Source: an uncultured Opitutia bacterium (GTDB taxonomy: Bacteria > Verrucomicrobiota > Verrucomicrobiia > Opitutales > Puniceicoccaceae). From it: a stretch of DNA of 64,000 bases. Each line of letters begins with the position of its first letter. The first letter of the stretch is position 1. The notes beneath the pieces were generated by a model that saw nothing but the letters and a program-made list of their open reading frames with translations, made no database searches and was not told the origin of the DNA. The DNA is taken from contig CAJXLM010000003.1 in assembly GCA_913056175.1 (NCBI GenBank), positions 29,509 to 93,508 of the forward strand, written 5' to 3'. A program made the position numbers and the translations under genes. Shown one piece after another: positions 40,770 to 51,381 of this stretch.

Positions 40770-43412
40770 ATGACCAAGAAAGCCGCCCGCAAGAAGACCG
40801 CCAAGAAGGCGACCTCTCCCCAGGCCACCAAGGCCGCGAAGAAAGCCACCAAGAAAACCGCCCGCCCGGCGGCCACGGATGCCCGCCCCGCCTCCGCCAG
40901 CGGTGCCGGCACCCCGGCTCCCTCCGCGCTCACGGGCACACCCACCCTGCCGACCGACCCCGGCCAGGTCAGCGCCAACGAGATCCGGGCCTCCATCCTC
41001 CACCACCTGCAGTCCACCCTCGCCCGCGACACCCACACGGCCACCCCGCGCGACTGGTGGATCGCTACCTCCAAAGCCGTCGAGGACTACATCCTCGCCG
41101 CCTACATCGCCACCATGCGCACCCACAACCGCGAGAAGGTGCGCCGGGTCTACTACCTGAGCCTGGAATACCTCATGGGTCGGCTCTTCAAGAACAACAT
41201 CTTCAACTCGGGGCTGCACGACGCCGTCGTCGAAGCGGTCCGCGGTCTGGGCTTCGAGATCGACGAACTCGGTGCCGAGGAGAAGGACATGGGTCTGGGC
41301 AATGGCGGCCTCGGGCGGCTCGCCGCCTGCTTCCTCGATTCCCTCGCCACCCTCGACTACCCCGCCATCGGCTACGGCATCCACTACCAGTTCGGTCTCT
41401 TCCGCCAGGAATTCGAGAACGGGCACCAGGTCGAGCTGCCCGACAACTGGGAACGCTTTGGCAACCCCTGGGAGATCGTTCGGCCGGAACACCTCCAGGA
41501 AGTGCGCCTCTACGGGCGGGCCGAGAGCTTTGTCGACGAGAACGGCGACTTCCACCCGGCCTGGGTCGACACCCGCACGGTCCTCGGGGTCCCCTACGAC
41601 ATCCCCATCGCCGGCTACGGCACGAAGACCGTGAACTACCTCCGCCTCTGGGAGTCGAAGGCCTCCTCCGACCTCGACCTGGAGGCCTTCAATCGCGGGG
41701 GCTACGTCGACGCGGTCCGCGAGAAGGCCCTCGGGGAGACCATCTCCAAGGTCCTCTATCCCAACGATGCCACCGAGAGCGGCAAGGAACTCCGCCTCGT
41801 CCAACAGTACTTCTTCGTATCCTGCTCCCTCCGCGACATCATCCGCCGCTACTTCCGGAGCGAGCAGACATGGGAAGCCTTCCCCGAGCAGGTCGCCATC
41901 CAGTTGAATGACACCCACCCGGCCGTCGCCGTTGTCGAGCTCATGCGCATCCTCCTCGACGAGCACGGCTTCCCCTGGGACGACGCCTGGGCCCTCGTCC
42001 GGCGGATCTTCTCCTACACAAACCACACGCTCCTCCCCGAGGCCCTCGAGAAGTGGAGTGTCCCCCTCTTCGGGCGGGTCCTCCCCCGCCACCTCCAGAT
42101 CGTCTACGAGATCAACCACCGCTTCCTCGAGGACGAGGTCGAGCCCAAGTGGCCCGGCGACAACGACCGCAAGCGGGAGCTCTCCCTGATCGAGGAGGGT
42201 GACCCCCAGATGATCCGGATGGCCTACCTCTCCGTCGTCGCCAGCCACACGGTCAACGGCGTGGCCGCCCTCCACACCGAGTTGCTCCGCAAGCACCTCT
42301 TCCACCACTTCGACGAACTCTACCCGGGCAAGTTCCAGAACAAGACCAACGGGATCACCCCCCGCCGCTGGCTCCTCGCCTGCAACCCGGAGCTCGCCGG
42401 CCTCGCCACCCGCACCCTCGGGTCCTCCAGCTGGGTCACCCACCTCGAGGACCTGCGGGGCCTGGAAAAGCACGCCGGCGACCGCGGCTTCCAGGAGGAG
42501 TTCGAGGCGGTCAAGCTCGCCAAGAAGGAACAGCTCGCCCGGGTCATCTCCGACTCCCTCGGCATCACCGTCGACCCCCACGCCCTCTTCGACTGCCAGG
42601 TGAAGCGGCTCCACGAGTACAAGCGCCAGCACCTCAACCTGCTCCACATCCTCAGCCTCTACTACCGGCTGCTCCACGAGAAGGACTTCGACATGGTGCC
42701 CCGGGTCTTCGTCTTCGCCGCCAAGGCTGCCCCGGGTTACCTGATCGCCAAGAACATCATCCGCGCCATCAATTGCGTGGGCCACCGCATCAACCACGAC
42801 CCCCGCGTCGAGGACCGCATCAAGGTCGCCTTCCTCCCGAACTACGGGGTCTCCCTCGCCGAAAAGATCATCCCGGCCGCCAACCTCTCCGAACAGATTA
42901 GCACCGCCGGCAAGGAAGCCTCCGGCACCGGGAATATGAAGTTCGCCCTCAACGGGGCCCTCACCATCGGCACCCTCGATGGTGCCAACGTCGAGATCCG
43001 CGACGAGGTCGGCGAGGACAACATCTTCATCTTCGGGCTCCGCGAGAACGAGGTGGCCGACCTGGTGGCCAGTGGCTACCAGCCCCGCGACTACTACGAG
43101 CGCAGCCCCCTCCTCCGCGCCGCCATCGACTGGCTCGGCACCGATGCCTTCACCCGGGGCGAGAAGGACGCCTTCGCCCCGCTGGTCCACAGCCTTCTCG
43201 ACGGGGGGGACCCCTTCCTCGTCTGTGCCGATTTCGAGGCCTACGGCCAGACCCAGCAACAGGTCGATCGACTCTACCGGGACCGCCATGAGTGGAACCG
43301 CCGGGCCATTCTCAATACCGCCCGTACCGGCAAGTTCTCCTCGGACCGCACCATCCGCGAATACGCCGAGCAGATCTGGCACCTGCCCCCGGTTCCGGTG
43401 CAAGAAGAATAG
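40770..43412 (+). CDS. glgP: Glycogen phosphorylase with Lys/Ala-rich N-terminal extension
   Basis: Releases glucose 1-phosphate from glycogen (880 aa). The PLP lysine is in [20 protein letters not shown], with further landmarks [52 protein letters not shown] and [14 protein letters not shown]. The phosphorylase proper begins near residue 65. The first 60 residues are a basic repeat-like tail ([30 protein letters not shown]) then Ala/Ser/Pro-rich. That tail is absent from typical GlgP. ATG at 40770; no in-frame start further on would remove the whole tail. glgA is at 12.7 kb. Confidence 0.94.
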   Translation: MTKKAARKKTAKKATSPQATKAAKKATKKTARPAATDARPASASGAGTPAPSALTGTPTLPTDPGQVSANEIRASILHHLQSTLARDTHTATPRDWWIATSKAVEDYILAAYIATMRTHNREKVRRVYYLSLEYLMGRLFKNNIFNSGLHDAVVEAVRGLGFEIDELGAEEKDMGLGNGGLGRLAACFLDSLATLDYPAIGYGIHYQFGLFRQEFENGHQVELPDNWERFGNPWEIVRPEHLQEVRLYGRAESFVDENGDFHPAWVDTRTVLGVPYDIPIAGYGTKTVNYLRLWESKASSDLDLEAFNRGGYVDAVREKALGETISKVLYPNDATESGKELRLVQQYFFVSCSLRDIIRRYFRSEQTWEAFPEQVAIQLNDTHPAVAVVELMRILLDEHGFPWDDAWALVRRIFSYTNHTLLPEALEKWSVPLFGRVLPRHLQIVYEINHRFLEDEVEPKWPGDNDRKRELSLIEEGDPQMIRMAYLSVVASHTVNGVAALHTELLRKHLFHHFDELYPGKFQNKTNGITPRRWLLACNPELAGLATRTLGSSSWVTHLEDLRGLEKHAGDRGFQEEFEAVKLAKKEQLARVISDSLGITVDPHALFDCQVKRLHEYKRQHLNLLHILSLYYRLLHEKDFDMVPRVFVFAAKAAPGYLIAKNIIRAINCVGHRINHDPRVEDRIKVAFLPNYGVSLAEKIIPAANLSEQISTAGKEASGTGNMKFALNGALTIGTLDGANVEIRDEVGEDNIFIFGLRENEVADLVASGYQPRDYYERSPLLRAAIDWLGTDAFTRGEKDAFAPLVHSLLDGGDPFLVCADFEAYGQTQQQVDRLYRDRHEWNRRAILNTARTGKFSSDRTIREYAEQIWHLPPVPVQEE

Positions 43413-43591
43413 GCCCTTTGCGCAGTAGTCCGGCTTCTGGTGGTTGCAATTTTCCGTCAGACTCGACAGGCCGGAAGAAGTAGCGCTGGACAGCCTCGCG
43501 GGCGGGCGCTCATTTTCGGGACTCGTTTTTGCGGTGGTCGCCTCGCCGGGCGAGCCGACCGGTCTGCCCCTCCCCTAGTCCCTACCCCTTT

Positions 43592-45481
43592 ATGAGTTCC
43601 TCCCGCAACTTCCACCTCCGCGATTCCATCGAGTCCGCGTACCCGGATGTCTACACTCCGGAGGCGATCGCTGCCATCGAGGCCCTCGAACCCCTCAATG
43701 CGGAGCGCAACCAATTGATGGCGGCCCGCACCCGGCGGCGCGCCGAGCGTTTCCGCAGTGGCGAGCCGCCCCAGTTCCTCAATCCGGAGGAAACCATTCC
43801 GGGGACCCGCCTCACCGTGCGGAACGCCCGGGAGGGCCGCTTCACCGGCTCGACCATCCCCCACGATCTCCAGCGCCAGTGGATCCAGGGCACCGGTCCC
43901 GGTGCCAAGCCGCACGCGAACCTCGCCTCCTCCATCCGCAACGTCGCCTACGCTCTCCTCTCCGGCGCCGACGGCTGGATGTTCGACGGGGAGGACGCCC
44001 TCGGCCAGATCGACACGATGTCCCTCGACAACCAGCGCAACCTCAAGCTGGCCTTCGCCCGCGACGAGCGCTTCCTCGAGGTGGTTCCGGGCGTGGCCGA
44101 CGGGATGAACCGCTGGGCCCGCGAGTTCTTCGGGCACGAGATCGTCACGGATTGGGAGGAACAACTCTCTTTCACCACCCGCATCTTCCGGGCCCGCGGC
44201 CTCCACCTCGACGACCGGCACACCCGCGACCACGAGGGCAAGGGGCTCGCCGCCTCCCTCGTGGACACCGCCCTCTACGTCACGAACAACCACCGGACCC
44301 TCCAGGAACAGGGCTCTTCCGTCGTCCTCTACCTTCCCAAGATCCAGACCGCCGCGGAGGCCGCCTTCTGGAACAAGCTCCTCACCACCCTCGAGGGGCA
44401 CCTCGGACTCGACGTAGGTACCATCAAGACCTACGTGCTCGTCGAGCAGCTCGAGGCCACCTACCAGCTCATGGAGATCCGGGCGGCCCTCGGCCTGCAC
44501 TTCGTCGGCTACAACACGGGCCGCTGGGACTACATCAACAGCGTCTCCGACCGGATGGCCGCCGATCCCGACTTCCTCAACCCGAACATCGAGTCCATCA
44601 CCATGACCTACGGCTATATGCGGGTCTACGAGGACCGCGTCCGCCGGGTGGTCAACACTCCTGACCAGCACGGCCAGTTCGCCCTCTGGCAGGGCGGCAT
44701 GGAGCCGAACATCCCGGTCGGCTCGGAGGCGGGGGTGAAGAGCTCCATGGAGAAAGCCTACGCCGGAGCCGAGCGCGAACAGCGCGAGGGCGCCAGCGGC
44801 AAGTGGGTGGCCCACTGGCGGATGGTCCACATCATCCGCCCGGCCTGGGAAAAAGTCGGGACGGACAACCAGCTCGGCCGCGCCTTCCCCGCCCCGGGCT
44901 ACTCCGAACAGGACGCCCGGGACCTCCTCCTCCTCGAGGAAGCCCCCCGCACCATCCGCGGGGCCCGCAACCTCCTCAGCGTCGCCCTCCAGTACGGCAA
45001 CGCCTTCGGTGAGGGCTTCCAGGCGGCCGCCCTCAAGCCGGCCGACTTCTTCGGCGACGACGACATCCTCTACCTCATGGAGGACGCCGCCACCGGCGAA
45101 ATCCGCATGAGCATTCTCTGGGAATGGCTCCACAAGAAGGCCCGCCTCACCGAGGAGGACGGGGAGACCGGCGTGGCCAAGGGCGATACCTTCACCCTCT
45201 CCCTCTTCGAGCGCCTCCTCCGCGAGGAGTACGACAAGCTGCTCCAGGCCGACCCCAAGGATGTCCACGAGGACTCGAAGACCACCACCCTCCCCATCGT
45301 CCGCGAAATCGTGGACGCCTACGTCCGGTCCGAGGAGAAGGTCCCCTGGTACATCGACCTCCTCAACCTCAACCTGAACAACAAGGACCCCGAGGTGGCC
45401 CGCGAGCGGATCGACGAGTACCTCCGCCGCCTGCGCGAGGAAAACGAGCGCTGGACGGACAATCCGGACTTCCAGGTCTGA
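43592..45481 (+). CDS. Malate synthase
   Basis: Second step of the glyoxylate shunt, acetyl-CoA plus glyoxylate to malate (629 aa). It contains [19 protein letters not shown] with the metal-binding acids, [37 protein letters not shown] and [20 protein letters not shown]. These match the malate synthase A fold, but the protein is about 100 residues longer than the usual 530. ATG at 43592. It is followed 52 bp later by isocitrate lyase, so both steps are together and presumably induced by acetate or fatty acids. Confidence 0.88.
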   Translation: MSSSRNFHLRDSIESAYPDVYTPEAIAAIEALEPLNAERNQLMAARTRRRAERFRSGEPPQFLNPEETIPGTRLTVRNAREGRFTGSTIPHDLQRQWIQGTGPGAKPHANLASSIRNVAYALLSGADGWMFDGEDALGQIDTMSLDNQRNLKLAFARDERFLEVVPGVADGMNRWAREFFGHEIVTDWEEQLSFTTRIFRARGLHLDDRHTRDHEGKGLAASLVDTALYVTNNHRTLQEQGSSVVLYLPKIQTAAEAAFWNKLLTTLEGHLGLDVGTIKTYVLVEQLEATYQLMEIRAALGLHFVGYNTGRWDYINSVSDRMAADPDFLNPNIESITMTYGYMRVYEDRVRRVVNTPDQHGQFALWQGGMEPNIPVGSEAGVKSSMEKAYAGAEREQREGASGKWVAHWRMVHIIRPAWEKVGTDNQLGRAFPAPGYSEQDARDLLLLEEAPRTIRGARNLLSVALQYGNAFGEGFQAAALKPADFFGDDDILYLMEDAATGEIRMSILWEWLHKKARLTEEDGETGVAKGDTFTLSLFERLLREEYDKLLQADPKDVHEDSKTTTLPIVREIVDAYVRSEEKVPWYIDLLNLNLNNKDPEVARERIDEYLRRLREENERWTDNPDFQV

Positions 45482-45533
45482 GAGCCCCACCCTTTTCCCG
45501 TTACCCTCGACCCCAACCCCCAAAAGATACCCC

Positions 45534-47804
45534 ATGAGTGATTCTACCCCCCTCGACGAGGCCATTCGACAACTCGAGGACTGGTTTGCCAGCCCCCGTT
45601 TCCGGGAGATCACCCGGCTCTACTCGGCCCGCCAGGTCGCCGAGCAGCAGGGCACGATCGAAAAGGACTACCCCATCGCCCGCGAGGCCGCCCGCGGATT
45701 TTACCAGCTGCTCCGTGAGCACTACGATCGCGGCGCGTCCATCACCACCTTCGGGCCCTACTCTCCCGGCCACGTCGTCATGATGAAGCGACTGGGGATC
45801 CAGGGGATCTACCTCGGGGGCTGGGCCACCTCCGCCAAGGGCTCGGTGCAGGAGGACCTCGGGGCCGACCTCGCCTCCTACCCGCTCAGCCAGGTCCCGG
45901 ACGAGGCTTCCGTGCTGGTGCGGGCCCTCCTCACCCAGGACCGCAACCAGCGCTTCAACCGCTCCCGCATGTCCGCCGGGGAGCGCGAGGCCACGCCGGA
46001 GGTCGACTACAATCCCTACATCATCGCCGACGCCGACACGGGCCACGGCGGGGATGCCCATGTCCGCAATCTCATCCGCCGCTTTGTCGAGGCCGGCGTG
46101 CCCGGCTACCACATCGAGGACCAGCGGCCCGGGACCAAGAAGTGCGGCCACCAGGGGGGGAAGGTGCTCGTCTCCGTCACCGAGCAGATCTCCCGCCTGA
46201 ACACCGCCCGCTTCCAGCTCGATACCATGGGCGTCGAGGGCATCATCGTCGCCCGTACGGATGCCGAGGCCGCCAATCTCCTCGACAACAACAGCGACGG
46301 TCGCGACCACCCCTTCATCCTCGGGGCCACCCTCCTCCAGGTCCCGCCCTACCGCGACTGCTCCGCCGCCCTCCTCCGCCGCTTCCACCAGGGCGGCGTG
46401 GACGAGGTGAACGGGCACCGCATGCTCGGCCTCGCCGAGGAAAACCTCGAGAAGGCGGACGCCTGGTTCCGGGAGGCCGGCATCGCCGGCGAGATCGACG
46501 CCTGCGTCGAGCGCGCCCGCTCCGGCTCGTCCAGCGAGATGGAAGCTGCCTTTGACGAGGCCGGGGCCATCCTCAGCGAGAAGTGGGAGGACGCCGCCGG
46601 CCTCATGACCTACGGCGAGGCCGTCATCGAGGCGATGCGCTTCCGCAAGGAAGAGGGCTTTGAGCTACCCATGACCGAGGAGGAATGGCTGGAGTTCGCC
46701 AAGACCGCCTCCTACCGCCGGGCCTCCGCCAAGGCCGCCGAGATGGGCCTCCGGGTCACCTGGGACAGCGAGCTCGCCCGCACCTCCGAGGGCTACTATC
46801 AGGTCCGGGGCGGCATCCCCTACGCGATTGCCAAGTCCCTCGCCGTCGCCCCCTACGCCGATCTCCTCTGGATGGAGACGAAGACGGCCAACCTCGAGGA
46901 GGCCCGCGAGTTCGCCGAGGCCGTCCACGCGGTCTACCCGAACCAGATGCTCGCCTACAACCTCTCCCCCTCCTTCAACTGGGACACCACCGGGATGACC
47001 GAGCAGGAGATGCGCGACTTCCCCAAGGAAATCGGCAAGCTCGGGTTCGTCTTCAATTTCATCACCTACGGCGGGCACCAGATCGACGGCTGGGCCGCCG
47101 AGGAGTTCACCACCGATCTCCGCGAGAACGGTATGCTCGCCCTCGCCAAGCTGCAGCGCCGGCTCCGCCTGCTGGAGTCCCCCTACTCCAAGCCACAGAG
47201 CTACGTGGGTGGACCGCGGCTGGACGCCGCCCTCGCCGCCTCCCTCGGGCGCAATGCCACCACCAAGGCCATGGGCAAGGGTTCCACCGAACACCAGCAC
47301 CGCATCCAGACGGAGGTCCCGGTCAAGGTGCTCGACGGCTGGCTCGACGCCTGGGCCGCCCACTACGGGATGGACCCCGCTCCCCGGGCCCGCCTGCGCC
47401 CGCACCGAGCCTCCTCCGAGCTCATCGAGCTCTCCCTGCTCCGCGGAGGAGAGGAGGAAAAGGTGCTCGACGTGGTCTACGCCGCCATCGAGGACCGCGC
47501 CGGGCGGAGCATCCTCTCCATCCGCGACCAGAATACCCGGGCCGAGGACTGCAAGCGCAAGCGGCTCATGACGCTCGCCCAGCTCTACCTTCTCTACCGC
47601 TACGACGCCGATGCCGTCCACTACGTGACGCCCACCGACGACAACCGCCACCAGACGGTGCGGATGCAGGAACTGGGCCTCTTCTCCGAGGTTGGGGCCG
47701 AGATCGGCGACATGATCGTGGCCACCGTGCACCGCGAGCGGATCGCCGCCCTCGTCGATCCGAAGTCCGACGCGCTCGCCCGCCTCATCGCCAAGGAGGA
47801 CTGA
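45534..47804 (+). CDS. aceA: Isocitrate lyase, long form
   Basis: Splits isocitrate into succinate and glyoxylate (756 aa). The catalytic loop is [16 protein letters not shown]. Other landmarks are [40 protein letters not shown] and [14 protein letters not shown]. It is about 200-230 residues longer than AceA of Escherichia coli or Pseudomonas. The C-terminal 150 residues ([20 protein letters not shown] and onward) look like the extra C-terminal domain of the long Icl2 class, which in Mycobacterium responds to acetyl-CoA. ATG at 45534; a strong terminator follows. Confidence 0.93.
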   Translation: MSDSTPLDEAIRQLEDWFASPRFREITRLYSARQVAEQQGTIEKDYPIAREAARGFYQLLREHYDRGASITTFGPYSPGHVVMMKRLGIQGIYLGGWATSAKGSVQEDLGADLASYPLSQVPDEASVLVRALLTQDRNQRFNRSRMSAGEREATPEVDYNPYIIADADTGHGGDAHVRNLIRRFVEAGVPGYHIEDQRPGTKKCGHQGGKVLVSVTEQISRLNTARFQLDTMGVEGIIVARTDAEAANLLDNNSDGRDHPFILGATLLQVPPYRDCSAALLRRFHQGGVDEVNGHRMLGLAEENLEKADAWFREAGIAGEIDACVERARSGSSSEMEAAFDEAGAILSEKWEDAAGLMTYGEAVIEAMRFRKEEGFELPMTEEEWLEFAKTASYRRASAKAAEMGLRVTWDSELARTSEGYYQVRGGIPYAIAKSLAVAPYADLLWMETKTANLEEAREFAEAVHAVYPNQMLAYNLSPSFNWDTTGMTEQEMRDFPKEIGKLGFVFNFITYGGHQIDGWAAEEFTTDLRENGMLALAKLQRRLRLLESPYSKPQSYVGGPRLDAALAASLGRNATTKAMGKGSTEHQHRIQTEVPVKVLDGWLDAWAAHYGMDPAPRARLRPHRASSELIELSLLRGGEEEKVLDVVYAAIEDRAGRSILSIRDQNTRAEDCKRKRLMTLAQLYLLYRYDADAVHYVTPTDDNRHQTVRMQELGLFSEVGAEIGDMIVATVHRERIAALVDPKSDALARLIAKED

Positions 47805-47824
47805 GGCCTTCCCTTTCCGGCCTC

Positions 47825-47865
47825 CGGAGGTATCGTGCCCGCCCCGAGACGGTACGGTACCTCCG
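47825..47865 (+). terminator. Strong hairpin after isocitrate lyase
   Basis: A 12-bp stem CGGAGGTATCGT (47825-47836) with ACGGTACCTCCG (47854-47865), one G-U pair, and a 17-base loop. It is followed by AGGGGTCGTTTCTC, which has a short T-run. It lies 20 bp after the aceA stop and fits an intrinsic terminator of the glyoxylate operon. A possible divergent role with the tRNA promoter is not excluded. Confidence 0.6.
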
Positions 47866-47943
47866 AGGGGTCGTTTCTCTCCCTTCCCCTCCCTCTTGGG
47901 CTTGACCGCGAGGGACTTTCGCGATTGTCTCCCGAGTTTTCCT

Positions 47944-48019
47944 GGGGCCGTAGCTCAGTTGGAAGAGCGCCACAATGGCATTGTGGAGGTCGTCGGTTCG
48001 ATCCCGATCGGCTCCACCA
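47944..48019 (+). tRNA. tRNA-Ala (anticodon GGC)
   Basis: 76 nt with CCA encoded. The acceptor stem GGGGCCG pairs with CGGCTCC, including the G3-U70 wobble pair that identifies alanine. Anticodon stem CCACA/TGTGG with loop ATGGCAT gives anticodon GGC. The T arm GTCGG-TTCGATC-CCGAT is intact. It is not in an rRNA operon. gatB lies 42 bp downstream on the other strand. Confidence 0.97.
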
Positions 48020-48061
48020 GGAGAGCCCCCAACCGCCCGATTTGAGGGGTGGTCCGTATCC

Positions 48062-49504
48062 TTAGTCCGCGAGGAGCTTTTCGAGGAGTTGGTTGACGAC
48101 CTGTGGGTCCGCCTTCCCCCCCGTCGCCTTCATCACCTGCCCCTTCACGGCATTGATGGCCTTGGCATTGCCCTCCCGGTACTGGGCGACCGCCTTGGGG
48201 GAGTTTTCGATCGCCTCCCGGCAGAGGGCCTCGAGCTCCCCGGTATCCGACCGCTGCTCGAGCCCCCGCTCCCGCACGAGGGCCGAGGGCGATCCTCCGG
48301 TCTGCACGATCTCGGCGAGGAGTTCCCGGGCGGTGGCGTGGGCAATGGTCCGATGGGCCAACAAGCCGGCCAGCTCCGCCACCTCGGCCGGCCCGATGGG
48401 GAGTTCCGCAAGGCTGCCCCTCCGCTCCCGCAGGAGATCGTTGGCCACGAGGTTGCCCGCGATGACGGGATCGCCCCCCTCCGTGAGGCAGGCCTCGAAG
48501 AAGTCGGCGACCTCCCGCTCCCCGATGAGCACGGTCGCGGTCGAATACGGGAGGCCGAGCCGTTCGAGGTAGCGGCGCTGCCGGTCGAAGGGACGCTCGG
48601 GGAGAGTCGCCGCCAGCTCCGCCTTCCATGCCTCGCTGATCCGGACGGGCAGGAGGTCCGGGTCCGGAAAATAGCGGTAGTCGTGGGCCTCCTCCTTGCC
48701 CCGCATCTCGCGGGTCTGCCCCTTCTCCGCGTCCCAGCGCCGGGTCTCCTGGCGAAGGGCGTTGCCCCGCTCGAGCTCCCGCTGCTGGCGCCGGATCTCG
48801 TGGGCGATCCCGTCGCGCACGCCGCTGATGCTGTTCAAATTCTTCAGCTCCACCTTGGTGCCGAGCTTGCCACTCCCCGCCGGCCGGAGACTGATGTTCG
48901 CATCGCAGCGCAACTGCCCCTTCTCCATGTCGCAGTCGGAGAGGCCGGCGTGCACGAGCATGCGGCGCAGGCAGGTGAGAAAGGCATAGGCCTCCTCCGC
49001 CGAGTGCAGGTCCGGCTCGGTGACGATCTCCACGAGGGGAGTGCCCGCCCGGTTGTAGTCCACGCCGCTGTCCTTGCCGTAGTGGGTCAGCTTGCCGACG
49101 TCCTCCTCGAGGTGGATGCGGGTGAGGCGGACCTCCCGGTGCGGGCCCATCTCCGCCCGGGAAGGACCCGCCAACTCGATCTCCACGCTGCCGTGCCGGC
49201 AGACGGGCTGATCGTACTGCGAGATCTGGTAGTTCTTCGGCGAATCGGGATAGAAGTAGTTCTTCCGGTCCCACTTGCAGACGGGGGCGATCTCACAACC
49301 GAGCAGGAGCCCGAGCTGCACGGTCTTGGCCACCGCCTCCTCGTTGATGACGGGCAGGCTGCCGGGAAGAGCCCAGACGACCGGATCGATCAGGGTGTTC
49401 GGCTCCTCCCCGAAGCGATAGGGAACGGGGGAGAACATCTTCGAGGCGGTCCCCAGCTGGACATGGACCTCGAGTCCGATGACGGGTTCCCAAGCCGCGC
49501 TCAT
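48062..49504 (-). CDS. gatB: Asp-tRNA(Asn)/Glu-tRNA(Gln) amidotransferase subunit B
   Basis: tRNA-binding and kinase subunit of the amidotransferase (480 aa). Landmarks are PVIGLEVHVQLGTASKMFS, DRKNYFYPDSPKNYQISQYD, DYNRAGTPLVEIVTEPD and KVELKNLNSISGVRDGI, followed by the C-terminal YqeY-like tail ending MKATGGKADPQVVNQLLEKL. ATG at 49504 overlaps the gatA stop by 4 bp. The longer open frame upstream is a gatA shadow. GatCAB shows that Gln-tRNA and/or Asn-tRNA is made by transamidation. Confidence 0.95.
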   Translation of the reverse strand: MSAAWEPVIGLEVHVQLGTASKMFSPVPYRFGEEPNTLIDPVVWALPGSLPVINEEAVAKTVQLGLLLGCEIAPVCKWDRKNYFYPDSPKNYQISQYDQPVCRHGSVEIELAGPSRAEMGPHREVRLTRIHLEEDVGKLTHYGKDSGVDYNRAGTPLVEIVTEPDLHSAEEAYAFLTCLRRMLVHAGLSDCDMEKGQLRCDANISLRPAGSGKLGTKVELKNLNSISGVRDGIAHEIRRQQRELERGNALRQETRRWDAEKGQTREMRGKEEAHDYRYFPDPDLLPVRISEAWKAELAATLPERPFDRQRRYLERLGLPYSTATVLIGEREVADFFEACLTEGGDPVIAGNLVANDLLRERRGSLAELPIGPAEVAELAGLLAHRTIAHATARELLAEIVQTGGSPSALVRERGLEQRSDTGELEALCREAIENSPKAVAQYREGNAKAINAVKGQVMKATGGKADPQVVNQLLEKLLAD

Positions 49505-50988
49505 GAGCTTCGGCCCTCCCCTGTTTCCACCGGGGCCACCTGTCCGCGGAAGTCGTGGCCCTCCTCGAACTGTCGGGCCAACTGCAGGAGGCGTTCCTCC
49601 GCGAGGACGGGCCCCATCAGCTGCAAGCCGATCGGCATTCCCTCCGGAGAGAATCCGCAGGGCACGCTCAGGGCCGGCAGCCCGGCAAGGTTCGCCGGGA
49701 TGGTGTAGATGTCGTTCAGGTACATCGCGAGCGGATCGTCGATCTTGTCTCCCTCCCGGAAGGCCACCGTCGGCGTGGTCGGGGAAACGAGGGCGTCCAC
49801 CCGGGCAAAGACTTCCTCGAAATCCCGCTGCACGAGGGTGCGCACCTTTTGCGCGCGCAGGTAGTAGGCATCGTAGTATCCGGAGGAGAGCACGTAGGTG
49901 CCGAGCAGAATCCGGCGGACCACTTCCGGGCCGAAGCCCTCCTCCCGGGTGCGGTAGTAGAGGTCGATCCCGTCCTCGGCCCCGGGGGCCCTCTGCCCGT
50001 AGCGGATCCCGTCGAAGCGGGCGAGGTTCGAGGAAGCCTCCGCGGTCGCTACGATGTAGTAAACGGCGACTCCGTACTCCGCGTGGGGCAGGTCCACCTC
50101 CTCCACGCTGTGGCCGGCTTGCTCGTAAAAGCGAAGGGCCTTCTCCACCGCCTCCCTCACCTCCGGAGCCAGGCCCTCCCCGAAGAATTCGCGGGGCACA
50201 CCGAGGCGCAGGGGGCCTTCCGGGGGTGCCAGCCTCCCCGCCCACGCCGGCGGTCCGCCGGGCAGGGAGGTCGAGTCCCGCGGGTCGTGACCGCAGGTGG
50301 CATCGAGGAAGAGGGCCACGTCCTCCACGGAGCGGGCCAGCGGACCGATCTGGTCCAGCGAGGAGGCAAAGGCCACCAGGCCATAGCGGGAAATTCTCCC
50401 GTAGGTGGGCTTCAGCCCCACCGTGCCACAGAAGGCCGCCGGCTGGCGGATGGACCCGCCGGTATCGCTGCCCAGGGCGATGGGGGCCTCTCCCGCCGCC
50501 ACCGCCGCCGCGCTGCCCCCACTGCTGCCGCCGGGCACCCTCCGGTTATCCCAGGGATTGGCCGTCGGGTGGTAGCCGGAATTCTCCGTGGAGGAACCCA
50601 TCGCGAATTCATCCATGTTCAACCGCCCGAAGACCACGGCCCCGGCCTCCTCGAGCCGACGGACGGCGGTCGCCGTGTACGGACTGCGGAATCCCTCGAG
50701 AATCCGGCTGGCGCAGCCGAGGGGCTGGCCCTCCACGGCCACGATGTCCTTGAGGGCCACCGGGACCCCCTCCAGCGGCCCGCGGCTTTCCCCGCGCCGG
50801 CGGCGCTCGTCACTGGCCCGCGCCCGCGCCCGCGCGTCCTCCCCCTCCCAGGAGAGGAAGGCGCGGATCCGTGGCTCGCAGGCTTCCAACCGCGCGAGGA
50901 GGTGTTCGGTGATTTCCAGGCTACCCACCTCCCCGCGGTCGAGCAGGGTGCCGAGATCCCCGGCCGTGCAGGTGTGCAGGGCCGTCAT
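49501..50988 (-). CDS. gatA: Asp-tRNA(Asn)/Glu-tRNA(Gln) amidotransferase subunit A
   Basis: Glutaminase subunit, amidase-signature family (495 aa). The Ser-cisSer-Lys triad is in GVPVALKDIV, PGGSSGGSAAAVAAGE and ALGSDTGGSIRQPAAFCG. Other landmarks are GRLNMDEFAMGSSTENSGY and GLKPTYGRISRYGL. It supplies ammonia to GatB. ATG at 50988 overlaps the gatC stop by 4 bp. Confidence 0.95.
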   Translation of the reverse strand: MTALHTCTAGDLGTLLDRGEVGSLEITEHLLARLEACEPRIRAFLSWEGEDARARARASDERRRRGESRGPLEGVPVALKDIVAVEGQPLGCASRILEGFRSPYTATAVRRLEEAGAVVFGRLNMDEFAMGSSTENSGYHPTANPWDNRRVPGGSSGGSAAAVAAGEAPIALGSDTGGSIRQPAAFCGTVGLKPTYGRISRYGLVAFASSLDQIGPLARSVEDVALFLDATCGHDPRDSTSLPGGPPAWAGRLAPPEGPLRLGVPREFFGEGLAPEVREAVEKALRFYEQAGHSVEEVDLPHAEYGVAVYYIVATAEASSNLARFDGIRYGQRAPGAEDGIDLYYRTREEGFGPEVVRRILLGTYVLSSGYYDAYYLRAQKVRTLVQRDFEEVFARVDALVSPTTPTVAFREGDKIDDPLAMYLNDIYTIPANLAGLPALSVPCGFSPEGMPIGLQLMGPVLAEERLLQLARQFEEGHDFRGQVAPVETGEGRSS

Positions 50989-51293
50989 TCCTCGATCACC
51001 CGCGGAACGATGACCTCCCCGTTGCGGGTGGCCGGCGCGTTGTCGAGGTAGGCCTCCCGGGAATCGGGGGCCACCGCCCGGTCCGGCCGGAGGACGTTCT
51101 CCAGGGGGACGGGGTGGGTCATCGGCTCGACTCCCTCCACCTCCACCCGGGAAAGCTGCTCCACGTAGCCGAGGATACGGGCGAGCTGGGGCTGGAATTC
51201 CGCCCGGTCCTCGTCGCGCAGGCGGATGCGGGCGAGGCGTCCCAGTGCCTCCAGGTCGAGCTCGGGGTGGCGGGCGGTGGCGGAGTCCTCCAT
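50985..51293 (-). CDS. gatC: Asp-tRNA(Asn)/Glu-tRNA(Gln) amidotransferase subunit C
   Basis: Small bridging subunit (102 aa) that stabilises GatAB. Family landmarks are LEALGRLARIRL, ILGYVEQLSRVEVEGVEPM and the C-terminal VPLENVLRPDR. It is the first gene of gatCAB, with ATG at 51293. No Shine-Dalgarno upstream. Confidence 0.93.
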   Translation of the reverse strand: MEDSATARHPELDLEALGRLARIRLRDEDRAEFQPQLARILGYVEQLSRVEVEGVEPMTHPVPLENVLRPDRAVAPDSREAYLDNAPATRNGEVIVPRVIEE

Positions 51294-51381
51294 GCCGGCA
51301 AGCTACCGGGGGCGGGTTCCGGCCGGCAAGGATTTACCCTTTCGCGTGGACGCAGCGGGGCCGGCTGCCTATCGAGTGGCC

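Noticed and set aside
39702..43403. 1233-codon open frame on the minus strand
   Set aside because: It is antisense to glgP and the secreted-protein gene; long stop-free antisense frames arise from high GC and C-ending codons. Its translation is low-complexity Asp/Glu/Gly/Val-rich with no motif.
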